A stretch of DNA of 64,000 nucleotides. It comes from Mucilaginibacter oryzae. GTDB taxonomy: Bacteria > Bacteroidota > Bacteroidia > Sphingobacteriales > Sphingobacteriaceae. Position 1 is the stretch's first letter. The number at the start of each line of letters is the position of its first letter. This document shows positions 1 to 7,593 of the stretch, piece by piece. The notes below the pieces were generated by a model. It did not search any database, was not told the DNA's origin, and saw only the letters and a program-made list of their open reading frames with translations. Both the position numbers and the translations under genes were made by a program. Location: positions 304,795 to 368,794 of the forward strand of contig NZ_QGHA01000005.1 in NCBI RefSeq assembly GCF_003148845.1, written 5' to 3'.

Positions 1-1
1 A

Positions 2-454
2 TCGGTCGATCTGGTACACCGCTCGGTAGAGATCAAAAACGAAATTGTGCTGGAAGACCCGCACGAAAAAGGTATACGCAAGGCATTAAATTTTGGCCAC
101 ACCATCGGCCATGCTGTTGAAACTTATTCGTTACTGCATGATGAAGATAGCCTTTCGCATGGCGAGGCCATTGCCATCGGTATGATCTGCGAATCGTACA
201 TCGCCCATAAAAAAGCGGGACTGACATTGGCTGAACTTCATGAAATTGTTGCGGTACTCAGCAATCTGTACCCCAAATATACCATTAATGAAGACAGCTT
301 CGACGAACTGCTGCTCAACATGCAAAAGGATAAAAAAAACGTAGGAAACGAAATTAATTGCACCTTACTGACACACATCGGCCGTTACAGTATTGACAAT
401 GTATGCACAGCCAGCGAACTTTGTGATAGTTTAAGATATTACATTAACCTGTAA
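2..454 (+). CDS. aroB: 3-dehydroquinate synthase, C-terminal part (5' end outside window)
   Basis: AroB converts DAHP to 3-dehydroquinate, the second step of the shikimate pathway, using NAD and a divalent metal. The reading frame is open from base 2, so the gene enters the window from the left and only about the last 150 residues are seen. Two family motifs are visible: NFGHTIGHAVE and, about 30 residues later, SHGEAIAIGM, which supply metal-binding histidines in the family. The gene stops at 452-454, one base before the next ATG. It lies upstream of pheA, DAHP synthase, aroA and aroC in the same orientation, consistent with an aromatic gene cluster. Confidence 0.96.
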   Translation, partial: SVDLVHRSVEIKNEIVLEDPHEKGIRKALNFGHTIGHAVETYSLLHDEDSLSHGEAIAIGMICESYIAHKKAGLTLAELHEIVAVLSNLYPKYTINEDSFDELLLNMQKDKKNVGNEINCTLLTHIGRYSIDNVCTASELCDSLRYYINL

Positions 455-455
455 C

Positions 456-1382
456 ATGCTGCAACATTTAGATTCGCGAAATCAGGCCGCTTTGACACTG
501 ATGGGTTTGCTGATTGTTTTAACCCTGATTGAAATGGGCCTGAGTTATTGGCAAGATCGTAAATATTACGAAACCCGCGATACGCTTACCAACATTTACC
601 TTACCTCGCTTGCAGTGGTTACCAATCTGTGCGTTAAGGTATTTACCTTTTTTATTCTTGATTATACTTACCAGCATTACAGGCTGTTTCAAATTCAAAA
701 CGTGTTCTGGTATTGGTTTGTGCTGGTTATCGTTCAGGATTTTTTGTATTGGGTGTTGCATTACACAGGCCATTACTGTCGTATGTTTTGGGCCATGCAT
801 GTAACCCACCACTCGTCCGAGCATTTTAACTTTACCACAGGTTTCCGGTCTACCGTTTTCGAACCACTGTATCGTGTTTTCTTTTATTTGCCATTGGCGT
901 TGATGGGCTTTACCGCTCTCGATATTTTGTATGCCTATTTGATTACCCAGCTTTATGGAAACCTGGTGCATACGCAGTATAAAATTCCTTTACCCAAATG
1001 GTATGGATGGATTTTTGTAACGCCGGCGCATCACCGCGTTCATCATGCTTCAAACATTCCTTATCTCGATAAAAACATGGGTATGGTGTTGATCATATGG
1101 GATAGGCTATTCGGCACCTTTCGCGATGAAGACTTGCCCGAACCTGTAAAATATGGACTTACCAAACAGCCCGAAGATATGGGACCGGTAAACGTACTAT
1201 TCCATGAATGGAAAGCTTTACTGCACGACGTTAAAAACGCACCCGATCTTAAATCGAAATTTGGCTACTTTATCCACCCTCCGGGTTGGAGCCATGATGG
1301 CAGCACACAAACCGCGCGTGTATTGCAGCGGGAATATAAGAAAATGGAACAGGCGCAAAAAAAACACGAAACCGCTGCGTAA
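456..1382 (+). CDS. Sterol desaturase / fatty acid hydroxylase family membrane protein
   Basis: A 308-residue membrane di-iron hydroxylase-type protein. Four hydrophobic stretches and the expected histidine clusters are seen: HYTGH (HxxxH), HVTHHSSEH (HxxHH) and, after another membrane segment, HHRVHH. In this superfamily these ligands bind two irons that hydroxylate or desaturate lipids. The substrate cannot be told from sequence; hopanoid, carotenoid, sphingolipid and ether-lipid enzymes all occur in the family. The ATG lies one base after the aroB stop, so the two are probably translated from one transcript, although no functional link with aromatic synthesis is apparent. Confidence 0.9.
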   Translation: MLQHLDSRNQAALTLMGLLIVLTLIEMGLSYWQDRKYYETRDTLTNIYLTSLAVVTNLCVKVFTFFILDYTYQHYRLFQIQNVFWYWFVLVIVQDFLYWVLHYTGHYCRMFWAMHVTHHSSEHFNFTTGFRSTVFEPLYRVFFYLPLALMGFTALDILYAYLITQLYGNLVHTQYKIPLPKWYGWIFVTPAHHRVHHASNIPYLDKNMGMVLIIWDRLFGTFRDEDLPEPVKYGLTKQPEDMGPVNVLFHEWKALLHDVKNAPDLKSKFGYFIHPPGWSHDGSTQTARVLQREYKKMEQAQKKHETAA

Positions 1383-1427
1383 CATTTCAAACCGGCAAGG
1401 GTCATATTACATAAATTACCTGAACCG

Positions 1428-2297
1428 ATGCTTCAACTAACATCCAAAATACAACATAACACCTACGAAAAAGGTGAGTTTTCTGACGAACAACCACGCG
1501 ATCTGGATGAAACCATCCGTTTGATAAAAGATTTTCCATAGGATGCTGAGCGTGCATTAACTGATATTCAGTTAACCGGGCCATCAGTAACTATCCAGGA
1601 TGCTGATCTTAATTATCTGAAAGTAGGGCTTTTCTTTAACGGTAAGTTCTGCGTTTATTATCTGGATAACCATAATCATTTGTATGAATATCACGTGCCT
1701 ACTGTTGAGGATGCCTGCAACCTCGTAGCAGACTTTTTTAACCAGGCTCTCAACTTAAAATTGTTTAAAAACCATTTTTTTAACGTTGGTAATAAATCGC
1801 ATTTTATAACTAATGATTTTATGTATAAAGCCGAGATAGTGATGAAGCCCCAAATAATAGGAGCTGTTCTTGGCTTGTTATTTTGCTTAACATTTATATT
1901 CCTTCATGCGTTCAGCGTGTTTGTGATAACTGCTGCTGCCTTAATTGTTTTTATCGTGGCATCGGTAGTTATGGTTGTGTTTTTAGCTTCTTACCTTGCA
2001 GAGGCCAATAGTGGTAAATTTATACAGATATCAAGGGGTAATGATCTTTTTACTTATTCGAGCGATGGTACACGCATTTTTACTCTTAGTAAATTGGATA
2101 TAACGCAGATCAACCATCGAATTAAAAGCAAGAGAGAAGCGGAAAGCATTACCCTTGTATTTAATAACGGTGCCACTATCGATCCGGGGGCTGTTATCTC
2201 GCCCAGGATACTGTTAGGTAAGTTTCCCGAAAAACTTAATATCCCCATCTATAACATCCGTTCCACTATATTGGGCCAATATATTAGTAAAACATAA
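1428..2297 (+). pseudogene. Conserved membrane protein gene interrupted by an in-frame amber codon
   Basis: From the ATG at 1428 a single frame runs to the stop at 2295-2297 with one interruption, TAG at 1539-1541 (codon 38). Both sides read as coherent protein: before the stop ...DETIRLIKDFP, after it DAERALTDIQLTGPSVTI and later two adjacent transmembrane helices (about 1850-2000). From memory, related Sphingobacteriaceae proteins have FPW-[DE] at this place, so the likely change is TGG to TAG. The function of the family is unknown to me. A shortened product could start at the TTG at 1680 (205 residues) but would lose the N-terminal domain. A sequencing error or suppression of the stop is possible. 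Confidence 0.7.
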
Positions 2298-2446
2298 CAG
2301 ACTGCACTTTTAGCGAGGTTTTGTTTAAAATGTTTAGATGTTATGATCGATACAGCCATAAAGTATACATACAAGAAAAAAAATCAAGCCCTGTTCCAAA
2401 TTTAATTTGGCTGACATACAATTTTCAACAAAAAATAAAATTATCT

Positions 2447-2477
2447 ATTGACAAACTCTTTTTTTACCGTACATTTA
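2447..2477 (+). promoter_or_regulatory. Predicted promoter of the pheA leader
   Basis: ATTG (2447-2450), a 19-base spacer, then TACATTTA (2470-2477). This fits the Bacteroidetes vegetative promoter TTTG-N19-21-TAnnTTTG with mismatches at one base of each box. Transcription would begin near 2484, about 16 bases before the leader-peptide ATG. Confidence 0.6.
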
Positions 2478-2499
2478 CGCCGTAATAAAAAACAAACAA

Positions 2500-2565
2500 A
2501 TGAAATTAGCAGGTGCATACTTCTTTGGTTACTACTTTTACTTTACCAGTAAGAGCCGGGACTGA
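2500..2565 (+). CDS. Phe/Tyr-rich leader peptide of the pheA attenuator
   Basis: A 21-codon open frame, ATG at 2500 and TGA at 2563-2565. Residues 7-15 read YFFGYYFYF: eight of nine codons specify Phe or Tyr. The peptide ends with SKSRD, whose codons overlap the first arm of the attenuator hairpins. The frame sits between a predicted promoter and a strong intrinsic terminator directly upstream of pheA, the arrangement of amino-acid attenuators such as pheL in enterobacteria. Its length, start, residue bias and position all support a regulatory rather than structural role. Confidence 0.88.
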   Translation: MKLAGAYFFGYYFYFTSKSRD

Positions 2566-2626
2566 TATGTACTAAACAAAACATATAAAAACACCAAAAG
2601 TCCCGGCCTAAAAGCCGGGACTTTTT
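2554..2626 (+). promoter_or_regulatory. Three-segment transcription attenuator upstream of pheA
   Basis: Three short segments can pair alternatively: segment 1 GCCGGGACT (2555-2563), segment 2 AGTCCCGGC (2599-2607), segment 3 GCCGGGACT (2614-2622) followed by T's. Pairing 2:3 makes an intrinsic terminator; pairing 1:2 prevents it. Segment 1 overlaps the last codons and stop of the leader peptide. A ribosome that reaches the stop would mask segment 1 and allow termination, while one stalled at the Phe/Tyr codons would leave segment 1 free and allow readthrough into pheA. The segments and their complementarity are seen directly; the mechanism is inferred. Confidence 0.85.
2596..2626 (+). terminator. 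Attenuator terminator before pheA
   Basis: A perfect 12-bp stem (2596-2607 with 2614-2625), a 6-base CTAAAA loop and a run of five T's (2622-2626). It ends 15 bases before the pheA ATG, so it must be overcome for pheA to be expressed from the upstream promoter. Confidence 0.9.
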
Positions 2627-2641
2627 GCTTTAACAGGGTTT

Positions 2642-3550
2642 ATGAAAATAGAACGACCAAAAGTTGCAATACAGGGAATCAGGGCATCGTTTCATGAGGA
2701 AGCCGCGATCAGGTACTTTGGCGACAATGTGGAAACCATCGAGTGTAACTCCTTTAAACAAACATTCGAGAGCCTGAAAAAACGCGAGGCCGATTATGTA
2801 GTGATGGCTATCGAAAACAGCATTGCAGGCAGCATTTTGCCTAATTACACTTTGCTGCTTGATTACGGGTTCCCGGTAGTGGGCGAAATTTATCTTCCCA
2901 TCCAGCTGCACCTGATGGCCCTGCCCGGCGTTAAGTTTGAGGATGTAAAGTATGTAACCTCCCACCCTATCGCTTTGCGCCAGTGTGTTGACTTTTTTGA
3001 CGAGTACCCGCACCTTAAAATTGTTGAAAGCAGCGATACCGCCGCCTGCGCCAAACGCATCAGGGATGAGCAGCTTACCGATACGGTGGCTGTTGCCAAT
3101 GCCCTGGCCGCGCAGCTGTATGGCCTTGATGTTTTGGAACGCCGAATCGAATCAAATAAAAGGAATTTCACCCGTTTCCTAATCATTACGCAGCATGATA
3201 ACGTGGAGAAAAAAACGGCCAATAAAGCTTCGCTGTGTTTCCAGGTAAGCAATAAAGTAGGCTCATTGGCTAAAGTACTTAATATTTTTGCCGAAGAAGG
3301 CGTAAACATGAGCAAAATCCAGTCGATGCCTATTTTAGGCAAGCGTAATGAGTATAACTTTTACGTTGATATTGAATGGGAAGAACAAAAACAATATGAT
3401 TCGTCAATAAGGCAAATATTGAAGTATACGCACAATTTCAATATCCTTGGCGAGTATGAGCGCCATGACGACGAACCTTCAACCGCACCCAAACAGCACC
3501 GGGCGGAAAGAAGTATTCGTAAATACATTAACATCAGGCGTAATAACTAA
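2642..3550 (+). CDS. pheA: Prephenate dehydratase with ACT domain
   Basis: A 302-residue monofunctional prephenate dehydratase that makes phenylpyruvate, the committed step to phenylalanine. The catalytic domain covers roughly residues 5-185 and contains the family signature around N175-F176-TRF(177-179). The C-terminal ACT domain (about 196-272) contains KVGSLAKVLNIFAEEGVN and SMPI where the classical ESRP loop lies; in the family this domain senses phenylalanine. The ATG at 2642 lies 15 bases after the attenuator terminator. A basic tail after residue 275 extends beyond the ACT domain. Together with the leader this suggests control at both transcription and enzyme level. Confidence 0.96.
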   Translation: MKIERPKVAIQGIRASFHEEAAIRYFGDNVETIECNSFKQTFESLKKREADYVVMAIENSIAGSILPNYTLLLDYGFPVVGEIYLPIQLHLMALPGVKFEDVKYVTSHPIALRQCVDFFDEYPHLKIVESSDTAACAKRIRDEQLTDTVAVANALAAQLYGLDVLERRIESNKRNFTRFLIITQHDNVEKKTANKASLCFQVSNKVGSLAKVLNIFAEEGVNMSKIQSMPILGKRNEYNFYVDIEWEEQKQYDSSIRQILKYTHNFNILGEYERHDDEPSTAPKQHRAERSIRKYINIRRNN

Positions 3551-3629
3551 GCAAGCGAAAAAAAATCAATACAAATAAAATTTAAAAAACTCCCGGCATT
3601 AAAACCAGCCGTTTAATACAAAAAACACG

Positions 3630-4757
3630 ATGAAACTAAATTTAAATATCCAGCCGCTTAGCAGTTGGATCAAAACCAGCAGCGAACCATTGGTAATTTC
3701 CGGCCCTTGCAGCGCCGAAACAGAAGAGCAGTTAGTAGCAACCGCTCATTTATTAGCCCAAACAGGTAAAATTTCGGCATTGCGGGCCGGGATCTGGAAA
3801 CCACGCACCCGTCCGGGCGAGTTTGAAGGTATTGGCAGCATTGGTTTAGAGTGGTTAAAACGCGCCAAAGCAGAAACCGGTTTACCTACCGCTGTGGAAG
3901 TTGCAACCGCTAAACACGTTGAAGAGGCCCTGGCCGCCGGTGTAGATATCCTTTGGGTAGGTGCCCGTTCAACCGCTAACCCTTTCACCGTACAGGAAAT
4001 TGCTGATGCCCTTAAAGGTGTTGATGTACCGGTAATGGTTAAAAACCCGGTAAACCCTGATCTTTCATTATGGGTTGGCGCTTTAGAGCGTATCAACAAC
4101 ACGGGCATCACTAAACTGGCTGCTATTCACCGTGGTTTCTCATCGTACGAAAAATCGGCTTTCCGTAACGAACCGATGTGGGATGTTGCGATCAGCCTGA
4201 AAACGCTGGCCCCTGAACTGCCTATCATCAATGATCCAAGCCACATCACCGGCAACCGCGACCTGATTGGCTACGTTTCGCAAAAAGCGTTAGACCTGGA
4301 TATGCAGGGCTTAATGATAGAATCACATATCGACCCGAGCGTAGCGTGGACTGATGCCAAACAACAGGTTACCCCTGCCGCTTTAGCCGATATCATTGAC
4401 CATTTAGCGTTACGCAAACCGGAAGTTAAAAACTCGGAAGTAAATGACAAACTGGCTGAACTGCGTAACCAGATCGACAAAATTGATGATTTGGTGATCC
4501 AGAAAATTGCCGAGCGTATGCAAATTGCCGAGAAAATCGGTCAGTACAAAAAAGATAACAACATTACCATTTTACAGGTTGGCCGTTGGGACGAGATCCT
4601 GCAAAAACGTACCACTTATGGTAAAGCCTTGAAATTAAGCGGCGAGTTTACCGAAAAGCTGCTCGAATTGGTTCACAGCGAATCTATCCGCAGGCAAACA
4701 GAGGTTATGAACGCCGAAGCCAGCCAGGGGCAAGCAGAAAAACTTACACACGCTTAA
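3630..4757 (+). CDS. Bifunctional DAHP synthase / chorismate mutase
   Basis: 375 residues. The N-terminal part (about 1-255) is a type I, KDOP-synthase-like DAHP synthase: ISGPCSAET, GIWKPRTRPGEFEG, IHRGFSSYEK and NDPSHITGNRD are visible. It condenses phosphoenolpyruvate and erythrose 4-phosphate. The C-terminal part (about 270-360) is an AroQ-type chorismate mutase, with ELRNQIDKIDDLVIQKIAER, KIGQYKK and the helix ending HSESIRRQ. Fusions in this order are common in Bacteroidetes. In such fusions the mutase domain can serve as the feedback sensor for prephenate or chorismate. The gene starts 79 bases after pheA without an obvious terminator, so it may share the attenuated transcript. Confidence 0.94.
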   Translation: MKLNLNIQPLSSWIKTSSEPLVISGPCSAETEEQLVATAHLLAQTGKISALRAGIWKPRTRPGEFEGIGSIGLEWLKRAKAETGLPTAVEVATAKHVEEALAAGVDILWVGARSTANPFTVQEIADALKGVDVPVMVKNPVNPDLSLWVGALERINNTGITKLAAIHRGFSSYEKSAFRNEPMWDVAISLKTLAPELPIINDPSHITGNRDLIGYVSQKALDLDMQGLMIESHIDPSVAWTDAKQQVTPAALADIIDHLALRKPEVKNSEVNDKLAELRNQIDKIDDLVIQKIAERMQIAEKIGQYKKDNNITILQVGRWDEILQKRTTYGKALKLSGEFTEKLLELVHSESIRRQTEVMNAEASQGQAEKLTHA

Positions 4758-4764
4758 TTTGATA

Positions 4765-6072
4765 ATGATGCAAAACATCATTCTTAAAAGAAACAATAAA
4801 ATCATTAACGGTACGGTTAACCTCACCGGTTCAAAAAGTGAGTGTAACCGTGCCCTCATCATCGAAGCGCTAAGCAATGGCAAAGTATTAGTTGAGAATA
4901 TTTCTGATGCTGCCGATGCTGTTTTATTAGCCGGCATTTTAAGAGGGAATCAGGAATCAAGAGTCAGGAATCAAGAGATTTTGCCTGGCGATACTAATTC
5001 CGAAATCGAAAATTGCAAATCCGAAATTGTGGATATCGGCCCGGCCGGTACTGCCATGCGCTTTTTAACGGCCTATTATGCCATCCAGCAGGATGAAGTG
5101 ATATTAACCGGAAGTAAACGCATGAAGGAACGCCCTATAGGTGTTTTAGTAGATGCCTTACGTGCATTGGGCGCCAATATTGATTATGAAGAGAACGATG
5201 GCTACCCTCCCATCAAACTTAAAGGTGGTTTTAAACAGCAAACCAACAAAATCAGCATTAAAGGCAACATCAGCAGTCAATACATCACCGCATTGTTGTT
5301 AATTGCATCAAGTTTGCCTGAAGGACTGGAACTGCATATTGAAGGTGATTTAACCTCCCGCCCTTATGTTGAAATGACCCTGGCCATGTTAAACACTGCC
5401 GGGATTAAACATCATTGGGAAGGCAATGTAATTTCGATAGCTAAACAGGATTTTGCCGCTACAACGCTAAGTGTTGAGCCCGACTGGAGCGCTGCTTCAT
5501 ACTGGTACGCTATAGCCGCTTTGGCCGATGAGGCTGAACTGTTTTTAACAGGCCTAACGCCATACAGCTTACAGGGCGATAGCGTAATCACCGAGATCAT
5601 GGCTAACTTTGGTATCACCTCGCAATTTAAAGATGGCGGCGTTCACCTAAAAAAAGAGAACAAACCCATCTCGCGCCGCGAATTTGATTTGAAGGAATGC
5701 CCGGATCTGGCCCAAACCGTAATTGTTGTTTGCGCGGCCTTAAACCACGAAGCATCATTTACCGGCCTGGAGACACTGAAGATCAAGGAAACCGACCGCA
5801 TTTTAGCTTTACAAACTGAACTTGCCAAAATGGGCGTTAAACTGATTGAAAAAGATGAAGTTTATACCCTGGATTGCAGCGGAAAGTTTATACCGGATAA
5901 TATCTTTATCAATACTTACCACGATCACCGCATGGCTATGGCATTCGCGCCATTGGCACTCATCCTGCCGCAAATGGAATTTGAAAACGGCCCGGTAGTT
6001 GAAAAATCATACCCCGCTTTCTGGACAGACCTGGAAAAGCAAGGGTTTGAAGTGGAAGAGAAAGAAGCTTAA
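4765..6072 (+). CDS. aroA: 3-phosphoshikimate 1-carboxyvinyltransferase (EPSP synthase)
   Basis: EPSP synthase joins shikimate 3-phosphate and phosphoenolpyruvate. Visible family motifs: TGSKSECNRALI near the N-terminus, GPAGTAMRFLTAYYA, NISSQYITALLL, and the C-terminal KETDRILAL and YHDHRMAMAFAPLAL. The ATG at 4765 (or 4768) is preferred to the upstream TTG at 4759, which lies only two bases after the preceding stop. Odd point: about 28 residues with almost no family character are inserted between LRG and VDIGPAGT; their DNA (4945-5028) is made of short word-like repeats. The frame stays open and downstream motifs are intact, so the enzyme is probably active with an enlarged surface loop. 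Confidence 0.94.
   Translation: MMQNIILKRNNKIINGTVNLTGSKSECNRALIIEALSNGKVLVENISDAADAVLLAGILRGNQESRVRNQEILPGDTNSEIENCKSEIVDIGPAGTAMRFLTAYYAIQQDEVILTGSKRMKERPIGVLVDALRALGANIDYEENDGYPPIKLKGGFKQQTNKISIKGNISSQYITALLLIASSLPEGLELHIEGDLTSRPYVEMTLAMLNTAGIKHHWEGNVISIAKQDFAATTLSVEPDWSAASYWYAIAALADEAELFLTGLTPYSLQGDSVITEIMANFGITSQFKDGGVHLKKENKPISRREFDLKECPDLAQTVIVVCAALNHEASFTGLETLKIKETDRILALQTELAKMGVKLIEKDEVYTLDCSGKFIPDNIFINTYHDHRMAMAFAPLALILPQMEFENGPVVEKSYPAFWTDLEKQGFEVEEKEA
4945..5028 (+). repeat. Word-like repeat inserted in frame within aroA
   Basis: Two near-copies of GTCAGGAATCAAGAG (first one with AATC at its start) are followed after a short spacer by three GAAAT(C/T)-type words (around 5000-5025). 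Similar low-complexity word repeats lie between genes elsewhere in this window. The 84 bases equal 28 codons without a stop, so the aroA frame is kept. Confidence 0.65.
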
Positions 6073-6112
6073 AGCAAAAGGCTTAAGGCATAAAGCTAAT
6101 AACTAAGCCTTA
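6073..6112. repeat. Word-like repeat after aroA
   Basis: Repeated variants of AGGCTTAAGGC, AAAGCTAATAA and AAGCCTTAG directly follow the aroA stop. They use the same vocabulary as the larger array after aroC. Confidence 0.5.
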
Positions 6113-6120
6113 GTTCAACA

Positions 6121-6202
6121 CGTCATTGCGAGGCACGAAGCAATCGCACCCGAGCAGGTCCACCCTGTAAAGTTCGAGATTGCTTCGTACCTTATAATGA
6201 CG
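6121..6202. repeat. 82-bp imperfect inverted repeat, REP/MITE-like
   Basis: The left arm begins CGTCATTGCGAGGCACGAAG (arm 6121-6147) and the right arm (6176-6202) ends ATAATGACG. They are reverse complements with a few mismatches, separated by about 28 bases. Palindromes with this CGTCATTGCGAGG start are widespread intergenic repeats in bacteria. There is no coding capacity. Confidence 0.7.
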
Positions 6203-6223
6203 TAATATTAATACAAAACCAAT

Positions 6224-6276
6224 TAAAGATATCAGATGCGATTTTCTCAAATCTCATATCTAACATCTCATATCAA
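6224..6276. repeat. Word-like repeat before aroC
   Basis: Repeats of ATCTCATATCTAACATCTCA-type words end six bases before the aroC ATG, so they form its immediate 5' untranslated region. No Bacteroidetes promoter was recognised here. Confidence 0.45.
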
Positions 6277-6281
6277 AAAAT

Positions 6282-7376
6282 ATGGCAGGTAACTCATTCG
6301 GGCAATTATTCAGGATAACTACTTTTGGCGAATCGCATGGTGAGGCCATAGGCGTAATTATAGATGGATGCCCGGCCGGTTTACCGGTTGACCTTGAGTA
6401 CATTCAGGGCGAACTGGATAAACGCAAACCCGGTCAATCAAAAATAACAACACAGCGTAAAGAGAGCGATACGGTAAAAATCCTGTCGGGAACCTTTGAA
6501 GGTAAAACCACAGGAACACCTATAGCCATGCTGATCCCCAATGAAGATCAGCGCTCAAAAGATTACAGCCATAACGTGGATGTTTTCCGCCCCTCACACG
6601 CCGATTATACCTATCAAACCAAGTACGGTATCCGCGATCACCGTGGTGGCGGCCGATCATCAGCCCGCGAAACCGCTGCCCGTGTAGCGGCCGGAGCTTT
6701 GGCCAAGCTGTTGCTTAAAACCCAGGGCATTGAAATTGTTGCGCACGTAAGCAGCGTAGGTAAAATCAAGGCGCCTAACGTATCGATCAATGATGCACAG
6801 GAGTTTATCGAAGAACGAGAAAAAAACATTGTACGCTGCGCCGATCCGGCTACTGCCGAAGAAATGATCGAATTTATTGACAGCGTACGCAAGGATGGCG
6901 ATACTGTAGGCGGCAAAATCAGCTGCTATGTAAAAAACTGCCCGGTTGGCCTTGGAGAGCCCGTGTTTGATAAACTCCACGCAGACTTAGGTAAAGCGAT
7001 GCTGAGCATCAACGCGGTGCATGGTTTTGAATTCGGATCGGGATTTGAGGGCAGCGAAATGCGGGGCTCGGAACATAACGACATTTTTGTGAAATCGCAC
7101 CTGGGCGATGTGCATACCATTACCAATTTTTCGGGCGGGATCCAGGGCGGGATCAGCAACGGGATGCCTATCGAGTTTAGGGTAGCTTTTAAACCTGTTG
7201 CCACCATCATGAAAAACCAGGCAACAATTGACAGTCAGGGAAACATCGCCGAAATTTCAGGCAAGGGCCGTCACGACCCATGCGTGGTTCCGCGCGCTGT
7301 ACCTATTGTGGAGGCCATGGCAGCCCTTGTTCTCGCTGATCATTGGCTGAGAAACAGAAACTCTAAGTTAAGCTAA
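6282..7376 (+). CDS. aroC: Chorismate synthase
   Basis: 364 residues, close to the usual length. It converts EPSP to chorismate with reduced FMN, ending the shikimate pathway. The three family signatures are present: [18 protein letters not shown] near the start, the Arg/Gly-rich [19 protein letters not shown], and [20 protein letters not shown] near the end. The ATG at 6282 starts the conserved [20 protein letters not shown]. It follows aroA by 209 bases filled with repeats, so it may have its own transcript. Confidence 0.97.
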   Translation: MAGNSFGQLFRITTFGESHGEAIGVIIDGCPAGLPVDLEYIQGELDKRKPGQSKITTQRKESDTVKILSGTFEGKTTGTPIAMLIPNEDQRSKDYSHNVDVFRPSHADYTYQTKYGIRDHRGGGRSSARETAARVAAGALAKLLLKTQGIEIVAHVSSVGKIKAPNVSINDAQEFIEEREKNIVRCADPATAEEMIEFIDSVRKDGDTVGGKISCYVKNCPVGLGEPVFDKLHADLGKAMLSINAVHGFEFGSGFEGSEMRGSEHNDIFVKSHLGDVHTITNFSGGIQGGISNGMPIEFRVAFKPVATIMKNQATIDSQGNIAEISGKGRHDPCVVPRAVPIVEAMAALVLADHWLRNRNSKLS

Positions 7377-7577
7377 AAGCTTAAGGCAAAAAGCAAAATT
7401 GAGCTAAAAGCCGAAGGCTTAAAGCTAAAAGCAAAATTGGGCTGAAGGCTGAAAGCAAAAAGCTAAAAAGGCCGAAAACTTAACGCATTAAATAGGATGC
7501 TTTAAGCTTTCGGCCTTTTGCTTTAAGCTCAAATAAAAAGCTTTATGCTTTCAGCCTTCAGCTTTCAGCTCAATCCC
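7373..7577. repeat. Dense array of AGCTAAAAGC-type words with inverted halves
   Basis: The interval after aroC is almost entirely variants of AAAGCTTAAGGCAAAAAGC. The first half (to about 7485) carries the words in one orientation; from about 7497 their complements appear (GCTTTAAGCTTTCGGCC, GCTTTCAGCCTTCAGC). The whole therefore forms a long imperfect hairpin that could stop transcription from either side. It ends just before the MFS gene. Confidence 0.7.
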
Positions 7578-7593
7578 CTATCTTTACAAGGCT

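Noticed and set aside
2298-2446. Additional protein gene before the pheA leader
   Set aside because: AT-rich, with stops in all frames; only the promoter at its end is supported.
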